A stretch of 64,000 nucleotides of DNA from Paraglaciecola algarum (GCF_021532655.1 NZ_JAKGAS010000003.1:124001-188000); one strand, 5' to 3'; positions 53,770-62,556 are shown, counted from the stretch's first letter. Program-made: numbers and translations. Notes: generated from the letters alone by a model not told the origin.

Positions 53770-54201
53770 TTAACTTGCCTGCATATAAGCAGTGTATTCG
53801 TCAGCAAGTTCTAGCTTTTGCTTTTGATCCAGCACTTTTCCGGCTTGCTGAAAAAACCTTAGTTCTTCCTCTTCTAAATGGTGCAATACCTTGTGTTGCA
53901 GCTCTTTCATCACTTTTAACCAAATGGGTGAACTTAACTCAGTGTTTTCTAACTTGGCGACAAGCTTATCAATATCGTGATGCTCAGCAATACCATGACG
54001 ACTTACCGTTACTGTTTGATCTGTTTTAATTAAAGGCACATAAAAATATCGCTCTTCTGCTATGGCATGTTCTGCTAGGTTTTGTTTTAAGTCTTTAAAA
54101 AATTCTTCTCGATTAGGAGAGCCCGCTTTTGTTTCTAGCAGAGCGCTCATTAATAAACGTTGTTTTTCATGATCTACCTTAAGTGCATTAAAAATATTCA
54201 T
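53770..54201 (-). CDS. Hemerythrin-like HHE-domain protein
   Basis: About 143 residues. A helical bundle with His/Glu metal ligands: LKVDHEKQRLLMSAL, LAEHAIAEERYFYVPL, ISRHGIAEHHDIDKLV-like HGIAEHHDIDKL, and KVLHHLEEEELRFFQQAG. It binds a di-iron centre and oxygen, or reports on it. The ATG at 54201 follows GAGGAA and is preferred to 54213. It is divergent from the BON gene, and a weaker sigma-54-like site lies upstream. Confidence 0.88.
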   Translation of the reverse strand: MNIFNALKVDHEKQRLLMSALLETKAGSPNREEFFKDLKQNLAEHAIAEERYFYVPLIKTDQTVTVSRHGIAEHHDIDKLVAKLENTELSSPIWLKVMKELQHKVLHHLEEEELRFFQQAGKVLDQKQKLELADEYTAYMQAS

Positions 54202-54242
54202 AATATTCCTCATCTAATTAATTTTGATTCGAAACTAAATAA

Positions 54243-54256
54243 GCCAGTTTTACACC
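54243..54256 (-). promoter_or_regulatory. Possible sigma-54 promoter for the hemerythrin gene
   Basis: On the minus strand TGGTGT-N5-TGGCT has GG and GC 10 bases apart, 42 bases before the start codon. It has mismatches to consensus, so it is weaker than the other four. Confidence 0.4.
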
Positions 54257-54547
54257 AAAACTATAAACCATTGATTAATATTGATTTTTTATAGATCACA
54301 TACAGATAGCTTTAGTCGGGCTAGACTTAATTCAGAAAAAATTACATAGCTTTTGTATTCTTTTCATAGTTTAAATTGAACATATTTACTTATTGAATAA
54401 ACCCTAACCAGCATGTTTGTAACACTTTCCAATACGAGGCGTCACGAGTCTGAAATTTTTACATTGGATATAGAACAAATTACTCATATCAGTATAAATA
54501 TTTTTTAAATACAAAATATTTATCATATTTATCAATAACTTAAAAGT
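54257..54547. other. Divergent intergenic region between hemerythrin and BON genes
   Basis: About 290 bases, no gene seen. It is AT-rich, with a possible activator-binding area for two divergent sigma-54 promoters. No clear inverted-repeat enhancer could be picked by eye. Confidence 0.4.
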
Positions 54548-54563
54548 TGGCACCTTTATGGCA
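54548..54563 (+). promoter_or_regulatory. Sigma-54 promoter for the BON-domain gene
   Basis: TGGCAC-N5-TGGCA, GG and GC exactly 10 bases apart, ends 34 bases before the start codon. Close to consensus. Confidence 0.75.
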
Positions 54564-54597
54564 TTAGTTACATTGAACTTCAAAACAGGAGATATTT

Positions 54598-55155
54598 ATG
54601 AAACGTTCAACTCTTTCACTTTTAGTAGCAGCTGTAATTAGTACAACTTCTCTTAACGTCAATGCACAGAATAATTGGCAAGATAGTGCCAAAGATGCTT
54701 GGATAGACGGAAAAGCTGAATCAACCATTTTGTTTAGTACTCATTTAAATTCGTTTGACATTAATACAGATGTTAAAAATGGCGTAGTAACACTAACAGG
54801 TAAAGTTGAGACTGAAGTAGATAAAGCACTAGCTGAAGAACTCATGCTTTCTTTAGATGGTGTTCAAAACGTCAATAATGCACTTACTGTTCTCTCGAAG
54901 TCTGACATAAACAATGACAGTGAGATTGTACAAAAACTCAAAGACTCCAAAGTAGAAACAGTAGTAAAAACCCGTTTATTATTTGAGTCAGAAGTCGATG
55001 GCTTAGATATAAATGTTGAAGCAACAAATGGTGTAGTGACCTTAGAAGGTAAGGTCGATAGTGAAGCACAGCGCAAGCTAGCTATCACTATTGCCAAAAA
55101 CACCAATGATGTGGAAGAAGTGGTAAATAAATTAGAACTTGTTGCTAACTCTTAA
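54598..55155 (+). CDS. Periplasmic protein with two BON domains (OsmY-like)
   Basis: 185 residues. Signal peptide ends near LNVNAQN. Two BON domains follow (about 40-100 and 115-180), each with the FDINTDVKNGVVTLTGKVETEVDKALAEEL / LDINVEATNGVVTLEGKVDSEAQRKLAITIA pattern. OsmY-type proteins protect the periplasm and envelope under osmotic stress, perhaps as chaperones or lipid binders. AGGAGA precedes the ATG, a consensus sigma-54 promoter lies upstream, and a strong terminator ends the unit, so it is monocistronic. Confidence 0.9.
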   Translation: MKRSTLSLLVAAVISTTSLNVNAQNNWQDSAKDAWIDGKAESTILFSTHLNSFDINTDVKNGVVTLTGKVETEVDKALAEELMLSLDGVQNVNNALTVLSKSDINNDSEIVQKLKDSKVETVVKTRLLFESEVDGLDINVEATNGVVTLEGKVDSEAQRKLAITIAKNTNDVEEVVNKLELVANS

Positions 55156-55166
55156 ACCTAGCACCA

Positions 55167-55196
55167 CGCCCCTTGGTTAACCCAAGGGGCGTTTTT
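55167..55196 (+). terminator. Rho-independent terminator after the BON gene
   Basis: CGCCCCTTGG and CCAAGGGGCG form a perfect 10-bp GC-rich stem with loop TTAAC (the sequence reads GGTTAACC at the top) and end in TTTTT. Confidence 0.9.
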
Positions 55197-55233
55197 CAAT
55201 ACCTTAAAGCCCTTTCTTTTGGAAATTTCAACT

Positions 55234-55380
55234 ATGTTTAGGTTCATTTGCACTAAATACAAAACTAAAGCGGATAACATTCAAGTGGATGTTAAGACCT
55301 CCCCTGACAATCCTATGACCCATTACAATTGGTTTGCCAGGTACCATAAAGAGCCCCAAAAACCTACTTCAGAAAGTTAG
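55234..55380 (+). CDS. Possible small protein (48 aa), unknown
   Basis: A 48-codon ATG frame in the gap between the BON terminator and the convergent hybrid kinase gene. Basic and polar (FICTKYKTKADNIQVDVKT... to PTSES), with no signal or membrane segment. GGA lies ahead of the ATG at a fair distance. I know no family; it could be non-coding by chance. Its stop codon abuts the kinase stop on the other strand. Confidence 0.3.
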   Translation: MFRFICTKYKTKADNIQVDVKTSPDNPMTHYNWFARYHKEPQKPTSES

Positions 55381-57405
55381 TCAGACAAGATTCTGCGCAA
55401 ACAAAGCCGTTAATTTATCTCTATTTAATGGCTTTAACACCGCTTTTGCACAACCATATTGCTGTAAGTTTGCTAAAGAGACTTCTTCACCCGATACAAT
55501 CACGATTTCATCTATGGCAAAACTATTATTGATCTCTGTGGCCAACTCAAATCCATGACCATCAGGTAAATGTAAATCCAACAGTACCTTATGCCATTTA
55601 GCACAAGTAGGTAAAATATCTAAACAGGCTTGGGCTGTGTGAGCCACCTTAACTTTACAATTTAACGACTCTAACAACAATTTGGTAATTTCTGCGGCGT
55701 CATAGTCATCCTCCACTAATAGGATGTTTTGTTCGGGTAATCTTTGCCCGTCTTTAGGTGTTGCTAAAGTTGATTTCGGAGAAATTGATTTTGCAGAATC
55801 TGGATTATTAGCCGCCAATGCCTTAGCCAGTAACTTATTTAACAATACCTTGTCTACGGGTTTAGATATTACGTAATTGAACCCTAGACTTTTCAAAAGA
55901 TCTGAGACACCTTTCATGGTAGCCGCTGTTAAGGCCACGACAGGCTTTTCAAAACCTAACTCTCTTATTTTAACTATGGCTTTTTTACCGTCTAATACTG
56001 GCATATGAATATCCATAATCACAGCATCGTACTGTGCCTGACCTTGAGCATTCAAATTAATTTTATCAATTGCCTCTTGTCCATTACTTGCAAAGTCGAC
56101 TTCTAAGCCAAAAGAACCTACAAGATGCCCGACTAACTTGCGAATATCCAAAAGGTCGTCAACCACCAGCACTTTTCCCGTCAGGCTAACTATCTCTTTA
56201 TTATTTGGCGTGTACTTGGTTTGTTCAAAGCTAGGCACAAAATATTCAACGCTTTCAGCTACTTCTAGATTTAAGGTTAAGGTAAAACAGCTGCCTTCAT
56301 CTATAACAGAAGAAACAGAGATGCTCCCACCTAATTTGTTGGCTAATTCTGAAGAAATGGCTAACCCCAAACCTGCACCAATTTCTCGCCTAGAAATAAT
56401 GTCGGCTACTTGTTCAAAGGGTTGAAAAATATTATCAAGCTCAGACTGAGCAATACCCGTTCCAGTGTCTACAACTTTAAACTCTAAACTCACTTTGCCG
56501 GTTTTTTCTTGGTGTGCCGAAACATATACTTCAACGCCTCCCGTTTCAGTAAACTTAATGCCATTATGGATCAGGTTAATTAAAATTTGCCTCAGCCGGG
56601 TAGGATCAGAATGGATCCTTTCTGGTAATTTAGTAGTGGCACTAATAACTAAATCAATGCCTTTGTCTATTGCAGACACTTGCATCAAAGTCAGAATGTC
56701 AGTTAAAAAGCTATCAATATAAATATTGGTGGGATTTAGTTCTAGTTTATTGGCTGCAATTTTTGACAGATCTAACACATCATTCAATAGACTCAATAAA
56801 TGCTGGCTATTGTTTAAAATAATGTTGAGTTCAGAGTGTCCGACTGCCACTTCTTTATTTTCAAGTAGTAATTCGGTATAACCCAAAATAGAGGTTAATG
56901 GGGTACGTAGCTCATGACTTAGATGGGCTAAAAAACGATCTTTGGCTCGAATTTTTGTTTCAATATTAATTCGTTCCAAACGTTCTTTTTCAGCCTCATG
57001 CCTGGCTAGTGCATAAAGTATAGCCCTAGAAAATCTAGGACTATCAAATTCTGACTTGACTACAAAATCTACTGCACCTGCGTCAAGGGCTGCTTTATCG
57101 AGTACACTATCTGACTGGCCTGTTAACATAATAATAGGCGTTCGACATTGCATATCGCTCGCAGTTTCGAGTACGGTTAGGCCGGTATAAGCGCCCAGTT
57201 GGTAGTCCAATAAACAAATGTCATGCACATTGCTTTTTAAGTGAGTAATAGCGTCATCAGGTGTTGATACCCAATCAATAATAAAGCTGTAATTATCTAG
57301 GACATCTAGACAATCGCGAGCAATAACATAATCATCTTCATCGTCTTCAACAATTAATATTCGCGCAACTTTTTTAGCTTTCATGCTCTTATTTGCAGCT
57401 TTCAT
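55381..57405 (-). CDS. Hybrid histidine kinase with three receiver domains (REC-HK-REC-REC)
   Basis: 674 residues, no membrane segment. N-terminal receiver (about 13-130; LLDYQLGAYTGL), histidine kinase with H-box FLAHLSHELRTPLTSILGYTELL and ATPase boxes (LINLIHNGIKFTETGGV, VVDTGTGIAQSEL, GAGLGLAISSELANKLGG), then two more receivers with phospho-Asp sites VIMDIHMPVLDG and LLDLHLPDGHG. Last gene of a five-gene signalling operon (sigma-54 regulator, DHp-like protein, CHASE3 kinase, small receiver, this). The several receivers suggest a branched phosphorelay that integrates signals. The input is unknown. Confidence 0.92.
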   Translation of the reverse strand: MKAANKSMKAKKVARILIVEDDEDDYVIARDCLDVLDNYSFIIDWVSTPDDAITHLKSNVHDICLLDYQLGAYTGLTVLETASDMQCRTPIIMLTGQSDSVLDKAALDAGAVDFVVKSEFDSPRFSRAILYALARHEAEKERLERINIETKIRAKDRFLAHLSHELRTPLTSILGYTELLLENKEVAVGHSELNIILNNSQHLLSLLNDVLDLSKIAANKLELNPTNIYIDSFLTDILTLMQVSAIDKGIDLVISATTKLPERIHSDPTRLRQILINLIHNGIKFTETGGVEVYVSAHQEKTGKVSLEFKVVDTGTGIAQSELDNIFQPFEQVADIISRREIGAGLGLAISSELANKLGGSISVSSVIDEGSCFTLTLNLEVAESVEYFVPSFEQTKYTPNNKEIVSLTGKVLVVDDLLDIRKLVGHLVGSFGLEVDFASNGQEAIDKINLNAQGQAQYDAVIMDIHMPVLDGKKAIVKIRELGFEKPVVALTAATMKGVSDLLKSLGFNYVISKPVDKVLLNKLLAKALAANNPDSAKSISPKSTLATPKDGQRLPEQNILLVEDDYDAAEITKLLLESLNCKVKVAHTAQACLDILPTCAKWHKVLLDLHLPDGHGFELATEINNSFAIDEIVIVSGEEVSLANLQQYGCAKAVLKPLNRDKLTALFAQNLV

Positions 57406-57427
57406 TGTCTTTATTAATCATAATTCG

Positions 57428-57886
57428 CTACCTGCGGTTATTCGGAAGCTCAACAAATTCAATCCAGTACCTACCTAATGCCTTCATCAAGCTAACTAAC
57501 CCTTCAAAATTTACCGGTTTAGTAATATATGAAGCTGCACCTAAGCCATAACCTTTGACCATGTCTTCCTCTTGTTTAGAGGTGGTAAGTATCACTACAG
57601 GTATGGTTTTTAAGTCAGGATCCTGTTTGATTTCTTTTAATGCTTCACGGCCGTCTTTTTTAGGCATGTTCAAGTCCAATAAAATTAAGCTGGGTCGTGG
57701 GTATTTGTCTTCATCTTGGTACCGCCCCTGACGCTTTAAATAGTGCAGTAACTCTTCGCCATCTTCGACACAATACAGCTGATTTAACACTCTGCTTTCA
57801 TCCAGAGCGTCTTTGGTTAATAGCCGGTCATCTTCATCATCATCAGCCATTAATATGGTTATGGGTTTCTTAGTTAAATCGTTCAC
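57428..57886 (-). CDS. Single-domain response regulator (Rcp1-like receiver)
   Basis: 152 residues, a receiver only. Acidic pocket MADDDEDDRLLTKDAL, phospho-Asp in SLILLDLNMPKKDG, Thr in VILTTSKQEED and Lys in SYITKPVNFEG. No output domain. It overlaps the CHASE3 kinase gene by 17 bases on the same strand, so it is translationally coupled. Small receivers of this Rcp1 kind usually pair with bacteriophytochrome- or CHASE3-type kinases and shuttle phosphate to another protein, here perhaps the DHp-like protein or the hybrid kinase. Confidence 0.92.
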   Translation of the reverse strand: MNDLTKKPITILMADDDEDDRLLTKDALDESRVLNQLYCVEDGEELLHYLKRQGRYQDEDKYPRPSLILLDLNMPKKDGREALKEIKQDPDLKTIPVVILTTSKQEEDMVKGYGLGAASYITKPVNFEGLVSLMKALGRYWIEFVELPNNRR

Positions 57887-59390
57887 TGTCTATCTCTTCT
57901 TGATTAAATAAGGTTGCGTCTACAGGAATATCAATAATAAACTGAGCCCCCTTGCCTTTTTCACTTTTGGCTTGGATTGTTCCGCCATGCCTTTCAACTA
58001 TCCGGCGACACACAGCGAGCCCGATACCAGTACCTTTATATTCGCTTCGACCATGCAAACGCTGAAAAGGTACAAATATTTTGTCTGCAAACTCTTGGTC
58101 AAATCCAATACCATTATCCTCAACTATAAATCGATGAAATTGGTTCATGGCTTGGCTTTGCTCGTCTATACATTCTTGCAGAGAATAATGTACAGAAACC
58201 CGAGGTGGTTGCTCAGGCTGGCGAAACTTTACGGCATTGGATAGCAAATTTAAAAACAACTGGTACAGCTGACCTTCATCACCCGTTATTTCTGGCAAAG
58301 AATCGACTTTAATAACTGCTTGAGACTCTTCTATTGCAATATCTAGGTCACCTTCGACCTCTGATAATAATTTATCTAACTTAACTGAATTAAACGGCTT
58401 ACCTCTAGTGGTAATCCGAGAAAACTCTAATAGATCATTAATTAAATTAGACATTCTTTCGGCGGCTAACTGCATACGATTTATATAGTCTTCGCCTTTT
58501 CCTTGTAACTCAGGGGCATAACTGGTTTTAAGTCTATCTCCAAATGCTCTTATTTTACGTAATGGTTCTTGTAGATCATGCGAAGCCACAAATGCAAAAT
58601 CTTCTAACTCTCGGTTGCTTCGGGTGAGCTCTTCAGAATACAAGGTTAACGCTTCGGTTCTATCTGCCACTTGTTCTGCTAATTTTTCATTTTGTTGCTG
58701 TAAAGACACGCGTAATTTATTTTCATAATTTAAGTTTAACCGTGCTAATACCATCATACCTAATAGCAAGAAGCCACTTATGACGCCCGAAATTAAAAAA
58801 TTAACCGTGGCTTCTTTCTGAATTTTCCCCAGCTCCGTATATAATTCGTTGCGATAGCTTATTTCAGATAACTGTATTTCCTGGATCACCTCGTAAATCG
58901 CGCGATATAAATCTTTACCACGCCCAGTCATGATCATTCGAAGTGCTGTATGGCCTTTATCTTTTAGTCCCAATTCGACCGTTTCTTGTAACTCCAACAT
59001 TTTTTGATGACTGAGTTCGACCAATAATTCTACTTTTTCTTTGTTGTCATCATCATGTAAGTTGAGTTTTGACACTCGTTCCATTTGCTTGGTGACGGCT
59101 TTTAATGAACGCTGATAAGGCCGCAAATAATCTTCTACTTCGGTTAATAAATAACCTCTCTGCCCTGTTTCAGCCGATAATACAGATACATGAAGATCGC
59201 TGATAGCAATAGTGTTTTCTGAGGTTTGGTATAAACCTTTTTGAATAGCTGTTAGTTCTTTTATGGTGCTGATCGCCAAATAAGCGTTGCCAAATATTAC
59301 GGTTAACACAATAAATGCAATCAATAGCCAAGTGGATTTTGCGTTACCTAATAAGCGCTTTGACTCGGTTGCCGAGTTCAAATCATTCAT
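57870..59390 (-). CDS. CHASE3-domain sensor histidine kinase
   Basis: About 506 residues. Two membrane helices (about 20-40 and 195-215) flank a periplasmic CHASE3 sensor with ETGQRGYLLTEVEDYLRPY. A coiled coil, a HisKA H-box FAFVASHDLQEPLRKIRAFGDRL (phytochrome-like DLQEPLR type) and an ATPase (LLSNAVKFR, VEDNGIGFDQEFADKIFVPF, GTGIGLAVCRRIVERHGG) follow. It is the likely membrane sensor of the signalling operon. ATG at 59390 is preferred to GTG at 59402; it overlaps the stop of the small DHp-like gene. Confidence 0.9.
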   Translation of the reverse strand: MNDLNSATESKRLLGNAKSTWLLIAFIVLTVIFGNAYLAISTIKELTAIQKGLYQTSENTIAISDLHVSVLSAETGQRGYLLTEVEDYLRPYQRSLKAVTKQMERVSKLNLHDDDNKEKVELLVELSHQKMLELQETVELGLKDKGHTALRMIMTGRGKDLYRAIYEVIQEIQLSEISYRNELYTELGKIQKEATVNFLISGVISGFLLLGMMVLARLNLNYENKLRVSLQQQNEKLAEQVADRTEALTLYSEELTRSNRELEDFAFVASHDLQEPLRKIRAFGDRLKTSYAPELQGKGEDYINRMQLAAERMSNLINDLLEFSRITTRGKPFNSVKLDKLLSEVEGDLDIAIEESQAVIKVDSLPEITGDEGQLYQLFLNLLSNAVKFRQPEQPPRVSVHYSLQECIDEQSQAMNQFHRFIVEDNGIGFDQEFADKIFVPFQRLHGRSEYKGTGIGLAVCRRIVERHGGTIQAKSEKGKGAQFIIDIPVDATLFNQEEIDSERFN

Positions 59391-59595
59391 ATTTTTGTTC
59401 ACTTATATTTTGCAAAGAATCACTGCATTCTTGGCAAGCTGAAATAATTTTATCTAGCGCAACTAGGGCTTTATCTTTTGGCATATCGTTTTCTATGATC
59501 AACTTAATTAACTCAGCATTCATAGATATCCGATTTAATGGCCCTCTAGCATTGTGTATTTGTTTAGCCAAAGCTGTGGTTTTGTCTATAGACAT
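59383..59595 (-). CDS. Stand-alone histidine-phosphotransfer (DHp-like) protein
   Basis: 70 residues. The sequence matches a histidine kinase dimerisation domain without the ATPase: an H-box-like first helix LAKQIHNARGPLNRISMNAELIKLI (compare HELRTPLNAI; His14), a short linker and a second helix DKALVALDKIISACQECSDSLQNI. It sits between the sigma-54 regulator and the CHASE3 kinase and overlaps the latter. It may be a phosphotransferase in the relay, or a regulator of kinase pairing. I do not know a named family. The reading frame is well supported by its neighbours and by ATG with a weak GAGG upstream. Confidence 0.75.
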   Translation of the reverse strand: MSIDKTTALAKQIHNARGPLNRISMNAELIKLIIENDMPKDKALVALDKIISACQECSDSLQNISEQKYE

Positions 59596-59634
59596 TAAAA
59601 TCCTCTGTTAAGATTATTCATTCAAATATTTAAC

Positions 59635-60963
59635 TTACTCTTCAAAGTCCCCGTAGGCATGTAAACGGTTGTATAAGGTTTTAGTGCTGATACCTAACAT
59701 GTCTGCGGCCGCCGTTTTATTTCCATCGACTTTTTCTAGGGTAATACGGATCAGCTCTTTTTCGACATCTTCTATGGTTTGACCTGCACTCACACTATTA
59801 TTCGCTTTTTTAACTAATGAAAATGGCGACTGAAAGCTAGCGGGTAACTCAACTTGATTAGATTGAGGATCGCTCATAATAAATGCTCTATGCACACAAT
59901 GACGTAACTCCCTTACGTTGCCAGGCCAATCATAGTCTTTGAGTTTGGATAGCTGCGCTTCACTCCAAGCAAATTGACTATTGTTTTCTTGATTCAGCTC
60001 ATCTAAAAATGCATTGGCCAATAGTGGAATATCCTCTGCTCGTTGTCGCAAAGGCGGAATATCAATTGGAAATACCGCTAATCTAAAATAGATGTCTTCA
60101 CGCAACACCTTGTCTGTGGCAATTGACTCAACAGCTCGGTTAGACGCAGATATAACTCGACAGTTTACTGGTATCTCTTTTGTTCCACCAACACGGACCA
60201 CCTTTTTACTCTCTAGCACTCTTAATAGATTGGGTTGCATATCCATTGGCATTTCAGTAACTTCATCCAAAAATAGCGTGCCATTTTCAGCTCGTTCAAA
60301 TACCCCGTCCTTTTTACTAACCGCACCGGTAAAAGCACCTTTTTCATGACCGAAGAGCTCACTGCCTATTAACTCTTTTGACAAGGCACCACAGTTTGTT
60401 GCGACCAACTCCCCTAGTGCGCCACTTGCTTGGTGAATAGCATGCGCGATAACCTCTTTACCCACGCCACTTTCGCCCATTAACATGACATTTGCTTGAG
60501 TACTTGCCACTCTTTGTATCATGGTATAGAGATTATGCATGGACTCAGATTCACCTAACAAACAACCAAAATGTTTTGTAAATTTTGTGGTTTTACTATT
60601 TGTTTTAGCTTTGGGCTTACGAGATAGGGCTGACTCAATATCTTCACGCTGTATTGGTTTAACTAAATAATCAATTTTAGGTCCACAGATCTCAGATAAC
60701 ATGCCTTTTACAGCGGGATGTCCAGTAATAAAAGTCACATAGGGTTGGGGGGCCAATGTTTTAAGTTCATCCAATAGATGCAGTCCACTGCCATCAGGCA
60801 ACATGAAATCTAATAAAATATGGTCAAATGGCTGGCTAATTATCCATTGTTTTGCTTCAGTTAGCGAAGAGGCTACGCTGGTATTGTGTCCCAAAAACTC
60901 AATAATATTAGAAGCTATATCGGTAAATTCGGTATCATCATCCACTAACAGTACATTTAACAA
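59635..60963 (-). CDS. Sigma-54-dependent response regulator (NtrC family)
   Basis: About 442 residues. N-terminal receiver (about 3-120; VLLVDDD, phospho-Asp in HILLDFMLPDGSG), central AAA+ domain with Walker A MGESGVGKEVIAHAI, the sigma-54-binding GAFTGA loop in ELFGHEKGAFTGAVSKK, Walker B NGTLFLDEVTEMP, and a FIS-type helix-turn-helix at the end (GNKTAAADMLGISTKTLYNRL). It activates sigma-54 promoters when phosphorylated. TTG at 60963 is chosen because AAGAAGGA precedes it and the receiver begins at once; an ATG at 61035 would add an unlikely 24-residue leader. It heads the signalling operon and is the natural activator for the sigma-54 promoters nearby. Confidence 0.93.
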   Translation of the reverse strand: MLNVLLVDDDTEFTDIASNIIEFLGHNTSVASSLTEAKQWIISQPFDHILLDFMLPDGSGLHLLDELKTLAPQPYVTFITGHPAVKGMLSEICGPKIDYLVKPIQREDIESALSRKPKAKTNSKTTKFTKHFGCLLGESESMHNLYTMIQRVASTQANVMLMGESGVGKEVIAHAIHQASGALGELVATNCGALSKELIGSELFGHEKGAFTGAVSKKDGVFERAENGTLFLDEVTEMPMDMQPNLLRVLESKKVVRVGGTKEIPVNCRVISASNRAVESIATDKVLREDIYFRLAVFPIDIPPLRQRAEDIPLLANAFLDELNQENNSQFAWSEAQLSKLKDYDWPGNVRELRHCVHRAFIMSDPQSNQVELPASFQSPFSLVKKANNSVSAGQTIEDVEKELIRITLEKVDGNKTAAADMLGISTKTLYNRLHAYGDFEE

Positions 60964-61155
60964 ATGTTCGTCCTTCTTTTTTAATTTGGTATAAACAAAT
61001 CTAGCTTGGTAACAAACTAAATATATCCTAAGCACTATGCTTGCAAAAACCTTATAGGATATTACGAAGTAAGGGTATTTTTAAATCTTTAAAGTAGCAA
61101 AGTCACAATATACGATTTAATCCTTTGCTAGTCAGCCTCCAATAGTACACGGGTT

Positions 61156-62133
61156 TCATCTATTAATACTGAACTTGCAAAATAATGGAAAATGATCTGA
61201 GTCTATCGAGGGTAAACGTTCGATAGCGATTAAGCTAAATTCTTGACTGTGGAAAATATGATCTAGCGGCCATCGACATAAAGGGTAACTCGCATGGAAA
61301 GTATTAAAACAACCACGACCGACCCTAGGATCGAGTAAACCGCTAACCTTGCGAAATTCTCGTGTTGTTTTTGACCAAGCCACATCATTTAAATCACCAG
61401 TAACAACAGTAGGCAGCTCAGATTTCTGAACTAAATTAGCAATTTGAATAAGTTCTATATCCCTAGCCGTTGATGCTTCGTTTTCGGTTGGACTAGGTGG
61501 GGCCGGATGTAGGAAGTGACACTTAATGACATGTTGTTCGGACACTCTAACTTTACAGTGTACAGAAGGGATCCCTTCTTGTACTAACTCCAGTACTTCA
61601 GTATCAATTAATTTGTACTTGCTATATACATGCATGCCGTAAAGATTATCTAACGGTTGTTCAACCCGATAGGGGTATTCCTCAGCTAACACAGATAATG
61701 CCTGCTGCCACTTTATATCTGATTCTAGCGTGACAATGATATCGGGTTGATACTGATGAATTAAAGCTAAAAGTTTAGCCGTAGATTTATTATGCATATA
61801 TACATTGGAGGTTAAAAAACTAATAGTCGTTGAGGTGGAATTACTCTCAACTAAATCAACTTCACTAGACGCAAACCATGTATATGGAAATATCCACCAA
61901 GCTTGATAACAAAATATACATAAGTTGATTACCAACAGTACAGAACTTAAACCCCCTTGGCCCCAAGTTAACACACATAAAAAATTAACACAGGTGAGTA
62001 CCGAAAGTTGCAATCGAGGAAACTCCCATACCCTAAAAATCCAATGATCAAAAGAGGTAATTGGTAATAGGGTTAAAAGCAATAGAACAGAAGTAGTTAT
62101 ACTTGTTATCTCATTCACAAAATTATCACCCAC
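61156..62133 (-). CDS. Endonuclease/exonuclease/phosphatase family protein, membrane-anchored
   Basis: 325 residues. About three N-terminal membrane helices (to about residue 85) precede an EEP domain: TSNVYMHNKSTAKLLALI, VTLESDIKWQQAL, HFLHPAPPSP, VTGDLNDVAWSKTTREF and PLDHIFHSQEFS, ending in IDSDHFPLFCKF. Members act on phosphodiesters, including sphingomyelin-like lipids and nucleic acids. With the other envelope genes, a lipid role is imaginable. GTG at 62133 is the apparent start, and a sigma-54-like site lies just upstream. Confidence 0.87.
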   Translation of the reverse strand: MGDNFVNEITSITTSVLLLLTLLPITSFDHWIFRVWEFPRLQLSVLTCVNFLCVLTWGQGGLSSVLLVINLCIFCYQAWWIFPYTWFASSEVDLVESNSTSTTISFLTSNVYMHNKSTAKLLALIHQYQPDIIVTLESDIKWQQALSVLAEEYPYRVEQPLDNLYGMHVYSKYKLIDTEVLELVQEGIPSVHCKVRVSEQHVIKCHFLHPAPPSPTENEASTARDIELIQIANLVQKSELPTVVTGDLNDVAWSKTTREFRKVSGLLDPRVGRGCFNTFHASYPLCRWPLDHIFHSQEFSLIAIERLPSIDSDHFPLFCKFSINR

Positions 62134-62154
62134 TTAAATTAAAACTAATCCTAA

Positions 62155-62168
62155 GCAACTTTTAAGCC
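62155..62168 (-). promoter_or_regulatory. Possible sigma-54 promoter for the EEP-family gene
   Basis: On the minus strand AGGCTT-N5-TTGCT has GG and GC 10 bases apart with a perfect -12 box and two mismatches at -24. It lies about 22 bases before the start codon, which is close but possible. Confidence 0.45.
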
Positions 62169-62540
62169 TTTGTTACACAATACATACAGCGGATTTTGCT
62201 TAAGACGTCACTATGCAGTAATAGTTGTTCCCTTTCACATAGCCAGAACCGGCGAGTTTTAAAAGAGTATCTCTGAGTTACATGACCTCGAAAAAGAACA
62301 GGCTCATATTTATCAAGGCTATCCTTTTAATCGAGAGCTATCAGCTATGCCTTTGATTAAGCCCTTTTAAATACTCGCTGAGTGACTACTTATTAAGAGC
62401 GAATGGTATTACTAAGTCATGAAAATGTTGCATACCGGTTTGTAGTATTTACACACATTTTTTCTTCACTCACTAAATACTAAAACCAACTTTGGTACTA
62501 AAGCCTTGTATAACATGCAATTAACGCACACCAAGTTCAT
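62169..62540. other. Divergent intergenic region before the DUF883 operon
   Basis: About 370 bases with no supported gene. It lies between a sigma-54-like site on the minus strand and a consensus sigma-54 promoter on the plus strand and is a likely place for activator sites. Imperfect inverted segments resembling GGCGAGTTTTAAAAGAG occur but no clean enhancer is visible. Confidence 0.4.
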
Positions 62541-62556
62541 TGGCATGGTGGTTGCA
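62541..62556 (+). promoter_or_regulatory. Consensus sigma-54 promoter for the DUF883/YqjE/YqjK-like operon
   Basis: TGGCAT-N5-TTGCA is a perfect match to TGGCAY-N5-TTGCW. It ends 63 bases before the ATG at 62620, which rules out a start further upstream. Confidence 0.85.

Noticed and set aside
61125..61140. Sigma-54 promoter for the regulator operon (minus-strand TGGAGG-N5-TAGCA)
   Set aside because: GG-N10-GC spacing is right, but the -24 box is poor and it lies about 160 bases from the start; not distinguishable from chance.
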